Shown: one piece after another, positions 1 through 11,015 of the stretch
Position numbering within the stretch: position 1 is the first letter of the stretch
Layout of the letters: each line of letters starts with the position of its first letter
Assembly: GCF_036322705.1 (NCBI RefSeq)
Contig: NZ_AP027270.1
Location: 2,171,501-2,235,500 of the forward strand
Direction: 5' to 3'
Source: Maricaulis maris
GTDB taxonomy: Bacteria > Pseudomonadota > Alphaproteobacteria > Caulobacterales > Maricaulaceae
DNA: 64,000 bases
Made by a program: the position numbers and the translations under genes
The notes under the pieces: model-generated
What the model saw: only the letters and a program-made list of their open reading frames with translations
The model's database searches: none
What the model was told of the DNA's origin: nothing

Positions 1-1
1 A

Positions 2-1420
2 AGCGTCGGCCTGGCGCTGCTGGCGCTGGCCACCCTTTTGATGGCGCCGCTGCCGACAATGGAGGTGACCACGCCGGAGACGGTCCGGTATTTCAACGCC
101 GATATCGGACTGGACACCGTCCTGTCTGCCCCGACCGCCGGCGAACCGGTCGCCTATCGTGCCATTGAACGCCCCGAGGCAGCAGGCTGGCTGGTCTGGG
201 ATGACGTGCCGATCTCCCGGGACGGGCCGCCGCCGGCCGTCAGCACATCCGGCCCGTTTTCGGCGACACTCTGGTTCAATGGCGAGCGGATCGGCGAGAA
301 AGGGCAGCCGGGCACGAGCCGCAATAACGAGACGGCCGGCCCGATCGACAGCCTGTTCGCGGTACCCACCCGGCTGATCGAGCCCGACGGCAATCAACTG
401 TTCATGCGCCTGTCCAGTCACCGCGCCGGCTACACGCCGTACAGCCTGGTCCAGTCCCTCTTTGTGATGCCTTACAGCGCCGAGACGAGACGGCCCGTGC
501 GCTACTATCTGCCACTGACCGTTCTGGGCGCCGGACTGGTCGCACTGGCGCTCGCCTTCGCCTTGCGGTCATGGCGGATCGGGGATGAACGAGGTCTCTG
601 GCTTACGCTCGCGCTGGCCGGACTGACACTGGCCGGCTCGGCCGAGATTTCCCGGGCCATGATCAACTATCCCTATGACTGGCACCAACCGCGCCAGGCG
701 CTCAGCCTGACCGGCCTTGCCGTTTTCGGCTTGGCGCTTCTGCGCTTTGCCCAGCAGCGCTGGACGGCGCCGGGCAGGTCGGCAACGATCTGGATGGGGC
801 TGACCGGCCTCTTCGCCCTGATCGCCCTCGTTTCGATGACCGGCTATGACGCCAAATCCGCTGCGGTGACGGCCTGCCTCACAGGCTCGGCCACCTTCTG
901 GATCGCCTGGCACGGCGACGCTCAGGCCCGATTATTGGCTGCGGGACTTGCGATCATACCCGCCTATGCGCTCGCCCTGCCGGCCGACCTGATCGATCGA
1001 GCCATTTATGCGCTGGTGCTGGGATTGCTGGCCCTGCCCGCCATTCGCTGGCCGGACCTCCTCCAGCCCGAACCGGCGGCAGCACCCGCCGTTCTCGCGC
1101 TACAATCAACCGGACGCCTGACACGCTTGGCCTGTCCGGACATTGTCCGCCTCGCCGCAGCCGGCAATTACACCGAGGTGCATGTGCGGAGCGGTGCGAC
1201 CCATCTCGACAATCGCAATCTGAGCGCTCTGCTCGACCTGCTCCCGGCGGGCATTGTGCGTGTTCACCGCTCGCATGCCGTCAATCTCGAGCATGTCGAG
1301 GCGCTGACCAGCGAGGTCGGCAGCCGCTATCAGCTAGAACTGACCAACGGCACATCGGTGCCGGTCAGCCGCCGAGAAGTGGCCGGCCTGCGCGAACGTC
1401 TGGCCGGCCGAAGCGCCTGA
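2..1420 (+). CDS. Membrane-integral LytTR-type transcriptional regulator (5' end outside window)
   Basis: The frame is open from base 2, and the residues before the first ATG at 38 are hydrophobic (SVGLALLALATLL), so the gene starts upstream and the 38 ATG is not its start. Visible layout: an N-terminal signal/TM segment, about 150 residues of probable periplasmic domain, about seven hydrophobic helices (roughly 480-1060), then a C-terminal LytTR DNA-binding domain (about 1110-1410) with the family pattern AAGNYTEVHV, an RVHRSHAVN segment and a VPVSRR end. LytTR domains bind DNA through beta strands; fused to membrane helices they act as one-component membrane regulators. The target is unknown. 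Its TGA stop abuts the stop of the convergent small gene (TGATCA). The domain call is firm; the periplasmic sensing role is inferred. Confidence 0.8.
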   Translation, partial: SVGLALLALATLLMAPLPTMEVTTPETVRYFNADIGLDTVLSAPTAGEPVAYRAIERPEAAGWLVWDDVPISRDGPPPAVSTSGPFSATLWFNGERIGEKGQPGTSRNNETAGPIDSLFAVPTRLIEPDGNQLFMRLSSHRAGYTPYSLVQSLFVMPYSAETRRPVRYYLPLTVLGAGLVALALAFALRSWRIGDERGLWLTLALAGLTLAGSAEISRAMINYPYDWHQPRQALSLTGLAVFGLALLRFAQQRWTAPGRSATIWMGLTGLFALIALVSMTGYDAKSAAVTACLTGSATFWIAWHGDAQARLLAAGLAIIPAYALALPADLIDRAIYALVLGLLALPAIRWPDLLQPEPAAAPAVLALQSTGRLTRLACPDIVRLAAAGNYTEVHVRSGATHLDNRNLSALLDLLPAGIVRVHRSHAVNLEHVEALTSEVGSRYQLELTNGTSVPVSRREVAGLRERLAGRSA

Positions 1421-1582
1421 TCAGGCCCGCTTTCCCTTGACGCCAAAGCTGGCGAGGAAGGCGTTGACGTCGGTATTGCGGGCCACGCGGCGGATGCCGG
1501 AGCGCTCGCGGGTGCGGTCCATCGACCGGTTCAGCATGTCGGCGGCGTTCATCGAGCGCCAGTCGTCAATCCCGTACAACAT
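1421..1582 (-). CDS. Small hypothetical protein, 53 aa
   Basis: I chose the ATG at 1582 because AGGAG lies six bases upstream; a longer reading frame to 1750 exists but lacks such a site and would cover the divergent promoter area of the aminopeptidase gene. The protein begins MLYGIDDWRSMNAADMLNRS, is rich in Arg (about 8 of 53), ends KGKRA and has no membrane segment. It is probably a small basic cytoplasmic protein. I do not recognise the family. The stop codon directly abuts the stop of the convergent LytTR gene. Confidence 0.55.
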   Translation of the reverse strand: MLYGIDDWRSMNAADMLNRSMDRTRERSGIRRVARNTDVNAFLASFGVKGKRA

Positions 1583-1761
1583 GGGAAACTCCTTATTGGT
1601 TGACGCGGCTTTAGCCATGGATTGCGGCGCCCGCGAAGCACCGCTTCCGCAAGCCGGGACTGCGCAAATGCATGGCCGGTCAACCGGGGCTGTCGGGATC
1701 ATCTGAAGGCGGCTTGCTGACAGGCATTGAACCGCCCCGGCGCCCAGCATACCTTGCCGCC

Positions 1762-3600
1762 ATGACCCAAATGATATCCCAGACTTTCGACGTTAAGGGC
1801 GGCCCGCACTATGGCCGCAACAATCTGCCCAAGCTGCGTGCCGCGCTGAAAACGCTTGGCCTGGATGGCTTCCTCGTCCCGCATGAGGACGAGTATGACA
1901 ATGAATACCTGCCGGACTGCAATGAGCGGCTCCTGTGGGCGACCGGCTTCTCCGGCTCTGCCGGTGCCGCGATTGTCATGCTTGATCGCGCCGCGCTTCT
2001 GGTCGATGGGCGTTATACCGCCCAAGGCCGCCAGCAGACCGATCCGAGCCTGTTCGAGCAGTGCGATCTCGTCGGTCAGGGCCTTTATGGCTGGATCGAG
2101 GACAATGCGCGCAAGGGCGAGAAGATCGGCTATGACGCCCGCCTCCACAGCCCTGCTGCGCTGGAGCTCCTGAAAACCGCCGCGATGCGCGCCGGTGTCG
2201 AGCTGGTCGCGGTCGACGACAATCCGATCGACGTGGCCTGGACCGACCGACCGGCCCCGCCCAAGGCCGACATCATCCCGCACCCGATCGAGTTTTCCGG
2301 TGAGGAACACAGCTCGAAGCGGACGCGGATCGGCATCGCCATCGAGCGTGGCGGCGCGGATGCTGCGGTGATCACCGCCCCGCCCTCCATCGCCTGGCTG
2401 TTCAATGTGCGCGGCGGTGATGTGTCCCGCTCACCGCTGCCGCTCTCGGCGGCACTGATCAACAAGGACGGCACGGCCACCTTCTTCGTCGACCCCGACA
2501 AGCTGACCGATGAAACCCGGGCCCATCTGGGCAATGAGATCGCGGTCCGCCCCGAGGGCGAACTCGGTGCCGCTCTGGGCGAACTGTCCGGAAAGAAGGT
2601 CCGCGTCGATCCGACCACGGCCTCGGCCTGGGTATTCGAGACGCTCAAGGCCGGCGGTGCCGAGGTGCAATCGCTGGAGGATCCGGTGATGCGTCCGAAG
2701 GCGGCCAAGAACCCGGCTGAAGTGGAAGGCTCGCGCCAGGCGCATATCCGCGATGGCGGCGCGATCACGCGCTTCTTGCACTGGCTCGACACCGAGGCCC
2801 AGTCCGGCGAGGTCGACGAAATCCAGGCGGCGCAGAAGCTGGAAAGCCTGCGCAAGGAATTGCCGGAACTGCGCGACCTGTCCTTCGACACCATCTCCGG
2901 TGCCCAGGGCAATGCCGCCTTTGCCCACTACCGCGTGTCGGAAGCCTCCAACCTGAAACTGGCCCCCGGCTCGCTCTTCCTCGTCGACAGCGGCGGCCAG
3001 TATCCCGACGGCACCACGGACATCACCCGGACCGTACCGATCGGCACCCCGACGGCCGAGATGACGGCGCAATATACCCGGGTCCTGAAAGGGCATATCG
3101 CACTCTCCATGGTGCGCTTCCCCAAGGGCACGACCGGAACACAGCTGGACATCCTCGCCCGCTTCCCGCTCTGGCAGGCCGGCTTCGACTATGACCATGG
3201 CACGGGCCATGGCGTCGGCAGTTTCCTGGGCGTTCACGAGGGTCCGCAGCGGATCTCCAAGGCCCCCAACGCGGTTGCACTGGAGCCGGGCATGATCCTC
3301 TCCAACGAGCCGGGCTATTACAAGGAAGACGGGTTCGGCATCCGGATCGAGAACCTGCAGGTTGTCACCGAGGCGGCGGACATTCCCGGTGGCGAACGTC
3401 CGATGCTGGGCTTTGAAACCCTCACCGTCGCGCCGATCCACAAGGGCCTGATCGACACCACGATGCTGAGCGCCGACGAGATCGCCTGGCTCGACAGCTA
3501 TCACGCCCTGGTGCGCGAGAAGGTCCTGCCGCTGGTCGAGGGCGAGGTCGCCGACTGGCTGATCAAGGCCACCAAGCCGATTGCGGGAGCCACGCCCTAG
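1762..3600 (+). CDS. pepP: Xaa-Pro aminopeptidase (M24 family, aminopeptidase P)
   Basis: This 612-residue cytosolic metallopeptidase removes N-terminal residues preceding proline. It has the long three-domain aminopeptidase P layout: two creatinase-like N-terminal domains (about 10-300) and a C-terminal pita-bread domain (about 320-570). The dinuclear metal ligands are visible: two Asp in VDSGGQYPDGTTDIT (about 407-420), His in GTGHGVGS (about 480), Glu in SNEPGYY (about 514) and Glu in IRIENL (about 528). I chose the ATG at 1762 because the upstream extension to 1672 encodes 30 non-conserved residues. Its stop overlaps the GTG start of the following lipoprotein gene (TAGTG), so the two are probably co-translated. 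Confidence 0.93.
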   Translation: MTQMISQTFDVKGGPHYGRNNLPKLRAALKTLGLDGFLVPHEDEYDNEYLPDCNERLLWATGFSGSAGAAIVMLDRAALLVDGRYTAQGRQQTDPSLFEQCDLVGQGLYGWIEDNARKGEKIGYDARLHSPAALELLKTAAMRAGVELVAVDDNPIDVAWTDRPAPPKADIIPHPIEFSGEEHSSKRTRIGIAIERGGADAAVITAPPSIAWLFNVRGGDVSRSPLPLSAALINKDGTATFFVDPDKLTDETRAHLGNEIAVRPEGELGAALGELSGKKVRVDPTTASAWVFETLKAGGAEVQSLEDPVMRPKAAKNPAEVEGSRQAHIRDGGAITRFLHWLDTEAQSGEVDEIQAAQKLESLRKELPELRDLSFDTISGAQGNAAFAHYRVSEASNLKLAPGSLFLVDSGGQYPDGTTDITRTVPIGTPTAEMTAQYTRVLKGHIALSMVRFPKGTTGTQLDILARFPLWQAGFDYDHGTGHGVGSFLGVHEGPQRISKAPNAVALEPGMILSNEPGYYKEDGFGIRIENLQVVTEAADIPGGERPMLGFETLTVAPIHKGLIDTTMLSADEIAWLDSYHALVREKVLPLVEGEVADWLIKATKPIAGATP

Positions 3601-4130
3601 TGCGCACCGCTTTTGTCATCTTCATGGCAGCCGCCCTTCTGGGCGGCTGCTTCTATTCGGAGGACGCCCTGATCAGCCGCGGTCAGGCCGACTTCCCGCT
3701 CGAGACCGGCACCTATAGCCACACACCCTACCTCGCCGATGGCGTGACCCCGTTCGACCGGCCGGCCTGGACCGGACAGATTGATCGCAGCTGGGGCCGC
3801 TATGTCTCCAGAGATGAGGGCTTTCCTCATGACGGTGCACGCCTGAGACAGATTGCCGATGGTCTCTACATCGCCCAGCGCCGCGATGAGGAGAACTGGA
3901 GCTATGGCCTGATCCGGGTCTTCCCCGGTGGCGTCGCGACCTATCACGCGCCGGAGTGCCGGAATGTCGAGGCCGCCATTCTCGAGCGCTATGACGTCAC
4001 CGAGCATGAGACCGAACGCGGCTATTGCCGGGTCGATGACTGGGACCGGCTGGTGGGTGTGATGCTGAGCTATGTCAACGCCATGGGCGAAGACTTGCCG
4101 ATCGACGGGGTGTACCGGCGGATCGACTAG
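3600..4130 (+). CDS. Hypothetical lipoprotein, 176 aa
   Basis: Starts at a GTG whose first base is the last base of the aminopeptidase stop. The N-terminus has a basic residue, a hydrophobic stretch and the lipobox LLGGC (Cys17), so it is probably a signal-peptidase-II-processed lipoprotein in the cell envelope. The mature part is acidic and Tyr/Trp-rich, with Cys residues in PECRN and GYCRVDDW that could pair. No family was recognised. Coupling to the aminopeptidase suggests co-expression rather than shared function. Confidence 0.7.
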   Translation: MRTAFVIFMAAALLGGCFYSEDALISRGQADFPLETGTYSHTPYLADGVTPFDRPAWTGQIDRSWGRYVSRDEGFPHDGARLRQIADGLYIAQRRDEENWSYGLIRVFPGGVATYHAPECRNVEAAILERYDVTEHETERGYCRVDDWDRLVGVMLSYVNAMGEDLPIDGVYRRID

Positions 4131-4176
4131 CCGCTGACACCGCGAGCGAGGTTTTCTTAACCATGAGAAGCCTAGC

Positions 4177-6021
4177 GTGCCCTCTTTGCCGGAGACGGGC
4201 TGCTTGACTATCTGGACTGCAATTGACGGATTGATCGGCAAAGCGCCGCACCGGGATCTCAAGCAGACGCTGAGGGCTCGCCTCGCGATCACCTTCTCGG
4301 TCATGTTGAGCCTGATTGCGGTCGGCAATGCACTCGTCCTGCTGGCGACCGGCGATGGTCGCCCCGGCATGCTGGCACTGACGACTATCGCAGGCGTCAC
4401 ACTCCTCATCAGCGGCCTCATCGGTGTCGCCCTGAAACGCCCCGCCGTCACAATGACGCTGATCGCGGTCTGCTGCGTCGGCATCTATGCCGCCGCCGTC
4501 TATGGAAATCGGGGGACGATTCCGCCGGCCCTGGCCTACCTGCCCTGCATCCTGCTGGGTTTCTATCAGTTCTGGGGACCGCGCATTCTGCTGGTGGCCG
4601 TGCCGGCTGCCGGAGTTCTGTTCGCCAGCGTTTGCTATTTCGTGCTGACCGGGGACGGCTCGACTGACCTGCCCGTCATCGCGATCGCATTCGCGCTCTC
4701 CTTTGCCTGTGTCTGGCTGGTGGCCACGGCCGCCGTTTTCGGCTCGGTGCAGGCGCTGGCCGATTCCCAGTTGCGCGAGGCCAATGAATCCATGGCGCGT
4801 GCCTTGGCGGACAGCATTGCGGCGCAGCGCGGCAAGAGTGAATTCCTCGCCAATGTCGGTCATGAAGTCCGAACCCCGCTCAACGGCGTCCTCGGCATGG
4901 CCGATGTCATGCACCGGGTCGGCGGTCTGGCACCCGATCAGGCCGAGCGGCTGGACCTGATCCGCGAGTCCGGAGCCACCCTGCTCGAACTGCTCAATGA
5001 CATCCTCGACCAGTCGAAGATCGAGACCGGGCAGGTCGTGGCCGAAGTCCTGGATTTCGACCTCGCCAAGCTGATCGACAAGACCGCTGCCAGCTGGCGC
5101 CCGGAAGCGGAAAGCCGCTCGCTCGACCTGCATGTCGATACCGGCGGTCTGGAGGCCGGCATCCTGAAGGGCGATCCACTGCGGCTGCGCCAGATCCTCA
5201 ACAATCTTGTTTCCAATGCCCTCAAATTCACAGACCGCGGCAGCATCACCATCTGCGCTAGCCAGACACGCGCGGAGGCGAGCGATGGCTGGCTGACCAC
5301 GCTCTCGGTCACCGACACCGGAAGCGGCATCTCGCCAGACAAGCTGGAAACGATCTTCGAGCCCTTCCACCAGGCCGACGCCTCGATCACGCGCCGCTAT
5401 GGCGGCACCGGTCTCGGCCTGTCGATCAGTCGCCGGCTGGCGCGGTTGATGGGCGGCGACCTTGAAGCCGCGTCACAGCCCGGCAGCGGCAGCCGATTTG
5501 CCCTCACCCTGACCCTGCAACCCGGCCAGCTGGCGGCAGAGCCCGAGACCGCCGGGCCCGGTCCGCAGGCGCTGAACCTGTCCAGCCCGATCCGGGTGCT
5601 GTCGGTTGATGATGTCGCGACCAACCACATCGTGATGCGCGCCCTGCTGGAACAGGTGCTGGCTGGCGGCGAGGTCAGCATCGAGACGGCGAGTTCCGGA
5701 GCGGACGCGGTGCGCCTCGCGGGCGAACAGGCGTTCGACCTGATCTTCATGGACATACAGATGCCGGAGATGGACGGGGTCACGGCGACCCGTCTGATAC
5801 GAACCAATTCGGCCAGCACCGGAAGCTGGATCGTCGCCGTCTCGGCAATCGAGGCGGAAGCCAGCGCCCGCCTCCTGCCTGCCGAGCTGTTTGATGCCAT
5901 CCTGCCCAAACCGACCATGATCGCAGCGCTGCAGACGGTTCTGCAAGCCTGGCAGTCGGCGGGTCAGGACAACGACGTTTGGGCTGAGACGCCCGGGCTC
6001 GCCAGGCCATCCGAGGCCTGA
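4177..6021 (+). CDS. Membrane hybrid sensor histidine kinase/response regulator
   Basis: Order of domains: about six TM helices (residues about 35-190), a short linker, a HisKA dimerisation domain with the phospho-accepting His in NVGHEVRTPLNG (about His229), a HATPase_c domain with N box (ILNNLVSNALKFT), G1 (DTGSGI) and G2 (GGTGLGLSI), then a C-terminal receiver domain with FMDIQMPEMDG (phospho-Asp about 526) and the PKP Lys. There is no obvious periplasmic sensor domain, so the membrane helices themselves may sense. No HPt domain or cognate output regulator is encoded nearby, so a separate phosphotransferase is needed. The start is GTG at 4177; a TTG at 4204 is possible. It converges on ligA. 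Confidence 0.9.
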   Translation: MPSLPETGCLTIWTAIDGLIGKAPHRDLKQTLRARLAITFSVMLSLIAVGNALVLLATGDGRPGMLALTTIAGVTLLISGLIGVALKRPAVTMTLIAVCCVGIYAAAVYGNRGTIPPALAYLPCILLGFYQFWGPRILLVAVPAAGVLFASVCYFVLTGDGSTDLPVIAIAFALSFACVWLVATAAVFGSVQALADSQLREANESMARALADSIAAQRGKSEFLANVGHEVRTPLNGVLGMADVMHRVGGLAPDQAERLDLIRESGATLLELLNDILDQSKIETGQVVAEVLDFDLAKLIDKTAASWRPEAESRSLDLHVDTGGLEAGILKGDPLRLRQILNNLVSNALKFTDRGSITICASQTRAEASDGWLTTLSVTDTGSGISPDKLETIFEPFHQADASITRRYGGTGLGLSISRRLARLMGGDLEAASQPGSGSRFALTLTLQPGQLAAEPETAGPGPQALNLSSPIRVLSVDDVATNHIVMRALLEQVLAGGEVSIETASSGADAVRLAGEQAFDLIFMDIQMPEMDGVTATRLIRTNSASTGSWIVAVSAIEAEASARLLPAELFDAILPKPTMIAALQTVLQAWQSAGQDNDVWAETPGLARPSEA

Positions 6022-6029
6022 CGCCACGC

Positions 6030-8153
<2,124 letters not shown>

Positions 8154-8171
8154 TCAATTCAGGCCGACAGT

Positions 8172-9869
8172 CTAGGCCTCGACGGCCATCAGTGCATCGG
8201 CCTGGGCCCGCGCGGCATCAGTAATGTCAGCGCCGGAGAGCATGCGGGCAATCTCCTCGCGACGCGCTTCGCCATCGAGCTTGACCAGCGTCGTGCGAAC
8301 CCCGCCCTGGCCGTCATCGGTCTTGACGATCTGCCAGTGGTGATCGGCCAGCGCGGCGACCTGGGGCGAGTGGGTCACGACCAGCGTCTGGCCACGTGAG
8401 GCCAGGCGTTTCAGCCGGCGGCCGACGGCATCGGCCACCGCGCCGCCCACGCCCTGGTCAACCTCGTCGAAGACCAGCACGAGGCCGTCATCCTCGCCGG
8501 CCAGCGCAACCTTCAGCGCCAGGCCGAAGCGCGACAGCTCCCCGCCCGAGGCGATCTTGTCGAGCGCGCCGAAGGGCGAGCCGGGATTGGTGGCAACTTC
8601 GAAGACCACGTGATCGCGCCCGTCCGGACCGGCCCGGTCATCCTCCGCGGTGATCGCAACCCGGAAGCGGGCCTTGTCCATTTTCAACGGTGGCAGTTCC
8701 GCAGCGACCGCGTCGGAGAGCGCGCTGCCGGCAGCCTCGCGACTGCGGGTCAGCGCGTGGGCGGCGTCGTCATAACGAGCCTTCGCAGCCTTCACCGATT
8801 TCTCGGCCTCGGCGATCCGGTCGGACGCATTCTCGATGCCGTCGAGCTGCTCGGTCAGCCGGCCATGCAGGGCCGCCAGCTCGTCCGGGGACACATGATG
8901 CTTGCGGGCGAGCGCGCGCAGCGCGAACAGGCGCTCCTCGACCTCATTGAGACGCCCCGGCTCGACATCAAAGGCCTGGGCCGCATCGGACAGCGCATCC
9001 TCGGCCTCGGCGAACTCGATCAGGGCCCGGTCAATGGCGTTCGAGGCCCGCTCGAGCGAGCTGCCCGCCTCGCCGCCACCGGTGCCGATATGATCGCGCA
9101 CCCGTTCCAGGCCGCGCAGTGCCGCATTGAGCCGGCCTTCCAGACCACCGCCCTCGCCGGCCAGTGCCTGCTGGGCCTCCTGAAGATCGCCCAAGGCACG
9201 CTCGGCGCCCTGCAGGAATTGGCGCTCCTCGGCCAGCTCCGCTTCCTCGCCGGGGCGGGGATCGAGACGGTCGAGTTCCTCCAGCGCATGGCGCAGGAAT
9301 TCCTGCTCGCTGTCCGAGGCCTGATTGGCGTCGACCAGGCTGGTCAATTGCTTGCGCGCGGCGCTGAATTCCCGCCAGGCCGCCCGGCAGGCCGTCAGCT
9401 TGTCATCATGGCCGGCATAGCTGTCGAGATAACTGCGGTGGCTCTTCGGGTCCATCAGACCGCGGCCGTCATGCTGGCCGTGCACCTCGACCAGCACATC
9501 GCCGAGACTGCGCAGAAGGCCGATACTGGCGGCCTGGTCATTGACATGAGCCCGGCTCCGGCCGTCCTCACCGAGGCGGCGTCGCAGGATCAGCGGCTCG
9601 CCCGGCTCCACCACCAGACCAGCCTCGTCCAGCAGGGCCCAGGCCGGATGTCCGGCCGGCAGATCGAATTCGGCAACGGCCTGCGCTTCATCGGCACCGC
9701 TTCGCACCTGGGCGCGGTCGGCACGTTCGCCGGCGGCGAGGCCGAGCGCGCCCAAAAGGATCGACTTGCCGGCACCGGTCTCACCGGTGAGCGCACACAA
9801 TCCGCCCTCGAACATCGCATCAAGCGCGTCGATCAGGACCACATTTCGGATAGAGAGGGAGAGCAGCAT
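8172..9869 (-). CDS. recN: DNA repair ATPase RecN (SMC-like)
   Basis: RecN is a cohesin-like SMC-family ATPase acting early in double-strand break repair. The 565-residue protein has the Walker A GETGAGKS (about 29-36), a central coiled coil interrupted by a short hinge, an ABC-type signature region (GGELSRFGLALK) and a Walker B (LVLVFDEVDQGVGG), followed by a D loop/His switch (VVTHSPQVAALADHHW). It sits between bamD and ligA; only 27 bases separate its start from the bamD stop, so they are probably co-transcribed. Confidence 0.97.
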   Translation of the reverse strand: MLLSLSIRNVVLIDALDAMFEGGLCALTGETGAGKSILLGALGLAAGERADRAQVRSGADEAQAVAEFDLPAGHPAWALLDEAGLVVEPGEPLILRRRLGEDGRSRAHVNDQAASIGLLRSLGDVLVEVHGQHDGRGLMDPKSHRSYLDSYAGHDDKLTACRAAWREFSAARKQLTSLVDANQASDSEQEFLRHALEELDRLDPRPGEEAELAEERQFLQGAERALGDLQEAQQALAGEGGGLEGRLNAALRGLERVRDHIGTGGGEAGSSLERASNAIDRALIEFAEAEDALSDAAQAFDVEPGRLNEVEERLFALRALARKHHVSPDELAALHGRLTEQLDGIENASDRIAEAEKSVKAAKARYDDAAHALTRSREAAGSALSDAVAAELPPLKMDKARFRVAITAEDDRAGPDGRDHVVFEVATNPGSPFGALDKIASGGELSRFGLALKVALAGEDDGLVLVFDEVDQGVGGAVADAVGRRLKRLASRGQTLVVTHSPQVAALADHHWQIVKTDDGQGGVRTTLVKLDGEARREEIARMLSGADITDAARAQADALMAVEA

Positions 9870-9896
9870 TCAGCGCGAAAACACCCCCGGGCCGGT

Positions 9897-10727
9897 TTAG
9901 CCGAACAGTCTTTGCATGGCCCGCTCAAGGAAGGACGGGTCAGCCTGTTCGATCGCGTCGCCGATCGAGATCCCCTCGCGCGTGAGGAGATCATAGCTGT
10001 CCTCATACCATTCGCTGCCCGGGAAGTTGTAGCCGAGAACGGCCGCGACCTGGGTCGCTTCCTGATCAACGCCCAGCGAGACATAGGACTCGACAAGGCG
10101 GTGCAGCGCCTCGGGAACATGCGAGGTATTGCCGTAATCGCGCAGGACCGTCTGGAAGCGGTTGATCGCGGCGAGATGATAGCCGCGGCGCAGATACCAG
10201 CGCCCAACCGACATTTCCTTGCCGGCGAGATGGTCACGAGTCATGTCGATCTTGAGGCGGGCGTCGGTCGCGTAGCGGCTCTCCGGGAAGCGACGGACCA
10301 CCTGCTCAAGCGCAGCCAGCGCTTGCTGGGTCGAGGCCTGGTCACGGCCGACATCCATGATCTGTTCGAAATAGCTGATCGCGATCAGATAGTAGGCGTA
10401 GGCGGCGTTGCGATTGCCCGGGTGCAGCGAGATGAATCGCTGGGCGTCCGAAATCGCTTCGTCGTAATTATTGGACTCGTAGTTGGCATAGGCCGCCATC
10501 AGCATCGCGCGGCGGGCCCATTCCGAGTACGGGTGCTGGCGTTCGACCTCGTCGAACTGTGCCGCGGCCAGCGCATACTGGCGCCGGTCCAGCGTATCGA
10601 ACGCTGCCGCGTAGATCGTCTCGGCCGGTCGCTCGACATAGGCGACGGAGTTGTCGGGGCCGCTGGCACAGGCGGCCAGAACGGCGGACAGGAGAAGCGG
10701 GACGATAATACGCGACTTAAGGGTCAT
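9897..10727 (-). CDS. bamD: Outer membrane assembly lipoprotein BamD
   Basis: BamD is the essential TPR lipoprotein of the BAM complex that inserts beta-barrel proteins into the outer membrane. I chose the ATG at 10727 because it gives a proper signal peptide with the lipobox VLAAC (Cys20); the longer frame to 10832 adds 35 unrelated residues. The 276-residue product has about five TPR-like repeats (for example YALAAAQFDEVERQHPYSEW and AYAYYLIAISYFEQI), the normal BamD length and architecture. It follows lpxC, linking outer-membrane lipid A and barrel-protein biogenesis to the division cluster. Confidence 0.95.
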   Translation of the reverse strand: MTLKSRIIVPLLLSAVLAACASGPDNSVAYVERPAETIYAAAFDTLDRRQYALAAAQFDEVERQHPYSEWARRAMLMAAYANYESNNYDEAISDAQRFISLHPGNRNAAYAYYLIAISYFEQIMDVGRDQASTQQALAALEQVVRRFPESRYATDARLKIDMTRDHLAGKEMSVGRWYLRRGYHLAAINRFQTVLRDYGNTSHVPEALHRLVESYVSLGVDQEATQVAAVLGYNFPGSEWYEDSYDLLTREGISIGDAIEQADPSFLERAMQRLFG

Positions 10728-11015
10728 GAAGACACGGCTCAACAGCTCTGGCGGCCGAAGAGCCACCCGTTCGAATAGGTTTGTAGCGGATGATTGGCTC
10801 CGGCAAAAGGCCGCTGTCATCGGTGGCCGCAATCAGGGCGGTCGAGACTGCTGTCACGGGCCTCCGGACCGGCCCGGCTCTGGTGCCGCAGCAGGACAAA
10901 ACAGCCCGCAGCGCCAGCCCGACAGGCCTGGCGGTGGCGTGATTCCCGGAATTTGAGTGAGGACGGGAAATGGGAAGCGGAGTCGTCGACCAGATTGGAA
11001 ACGGCCGTGGACGCG

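Noticed and set aside
1672-1761. Longer N-terminus of the M24 aminopeptidase
   Set aside because: The extra 30 residues lack family similarity and cover the divergent promoter region.
8610-10778. Long plus-strand frame (722 codons) opposite recN and bamD
   Set aside because: High GC creates long antisense frames; the minus-strand genes have clear domains and motifs and the plus frame has none. The same holds for other long antisense frames such as 60474-62171 on the minus strand and 2431-3504.
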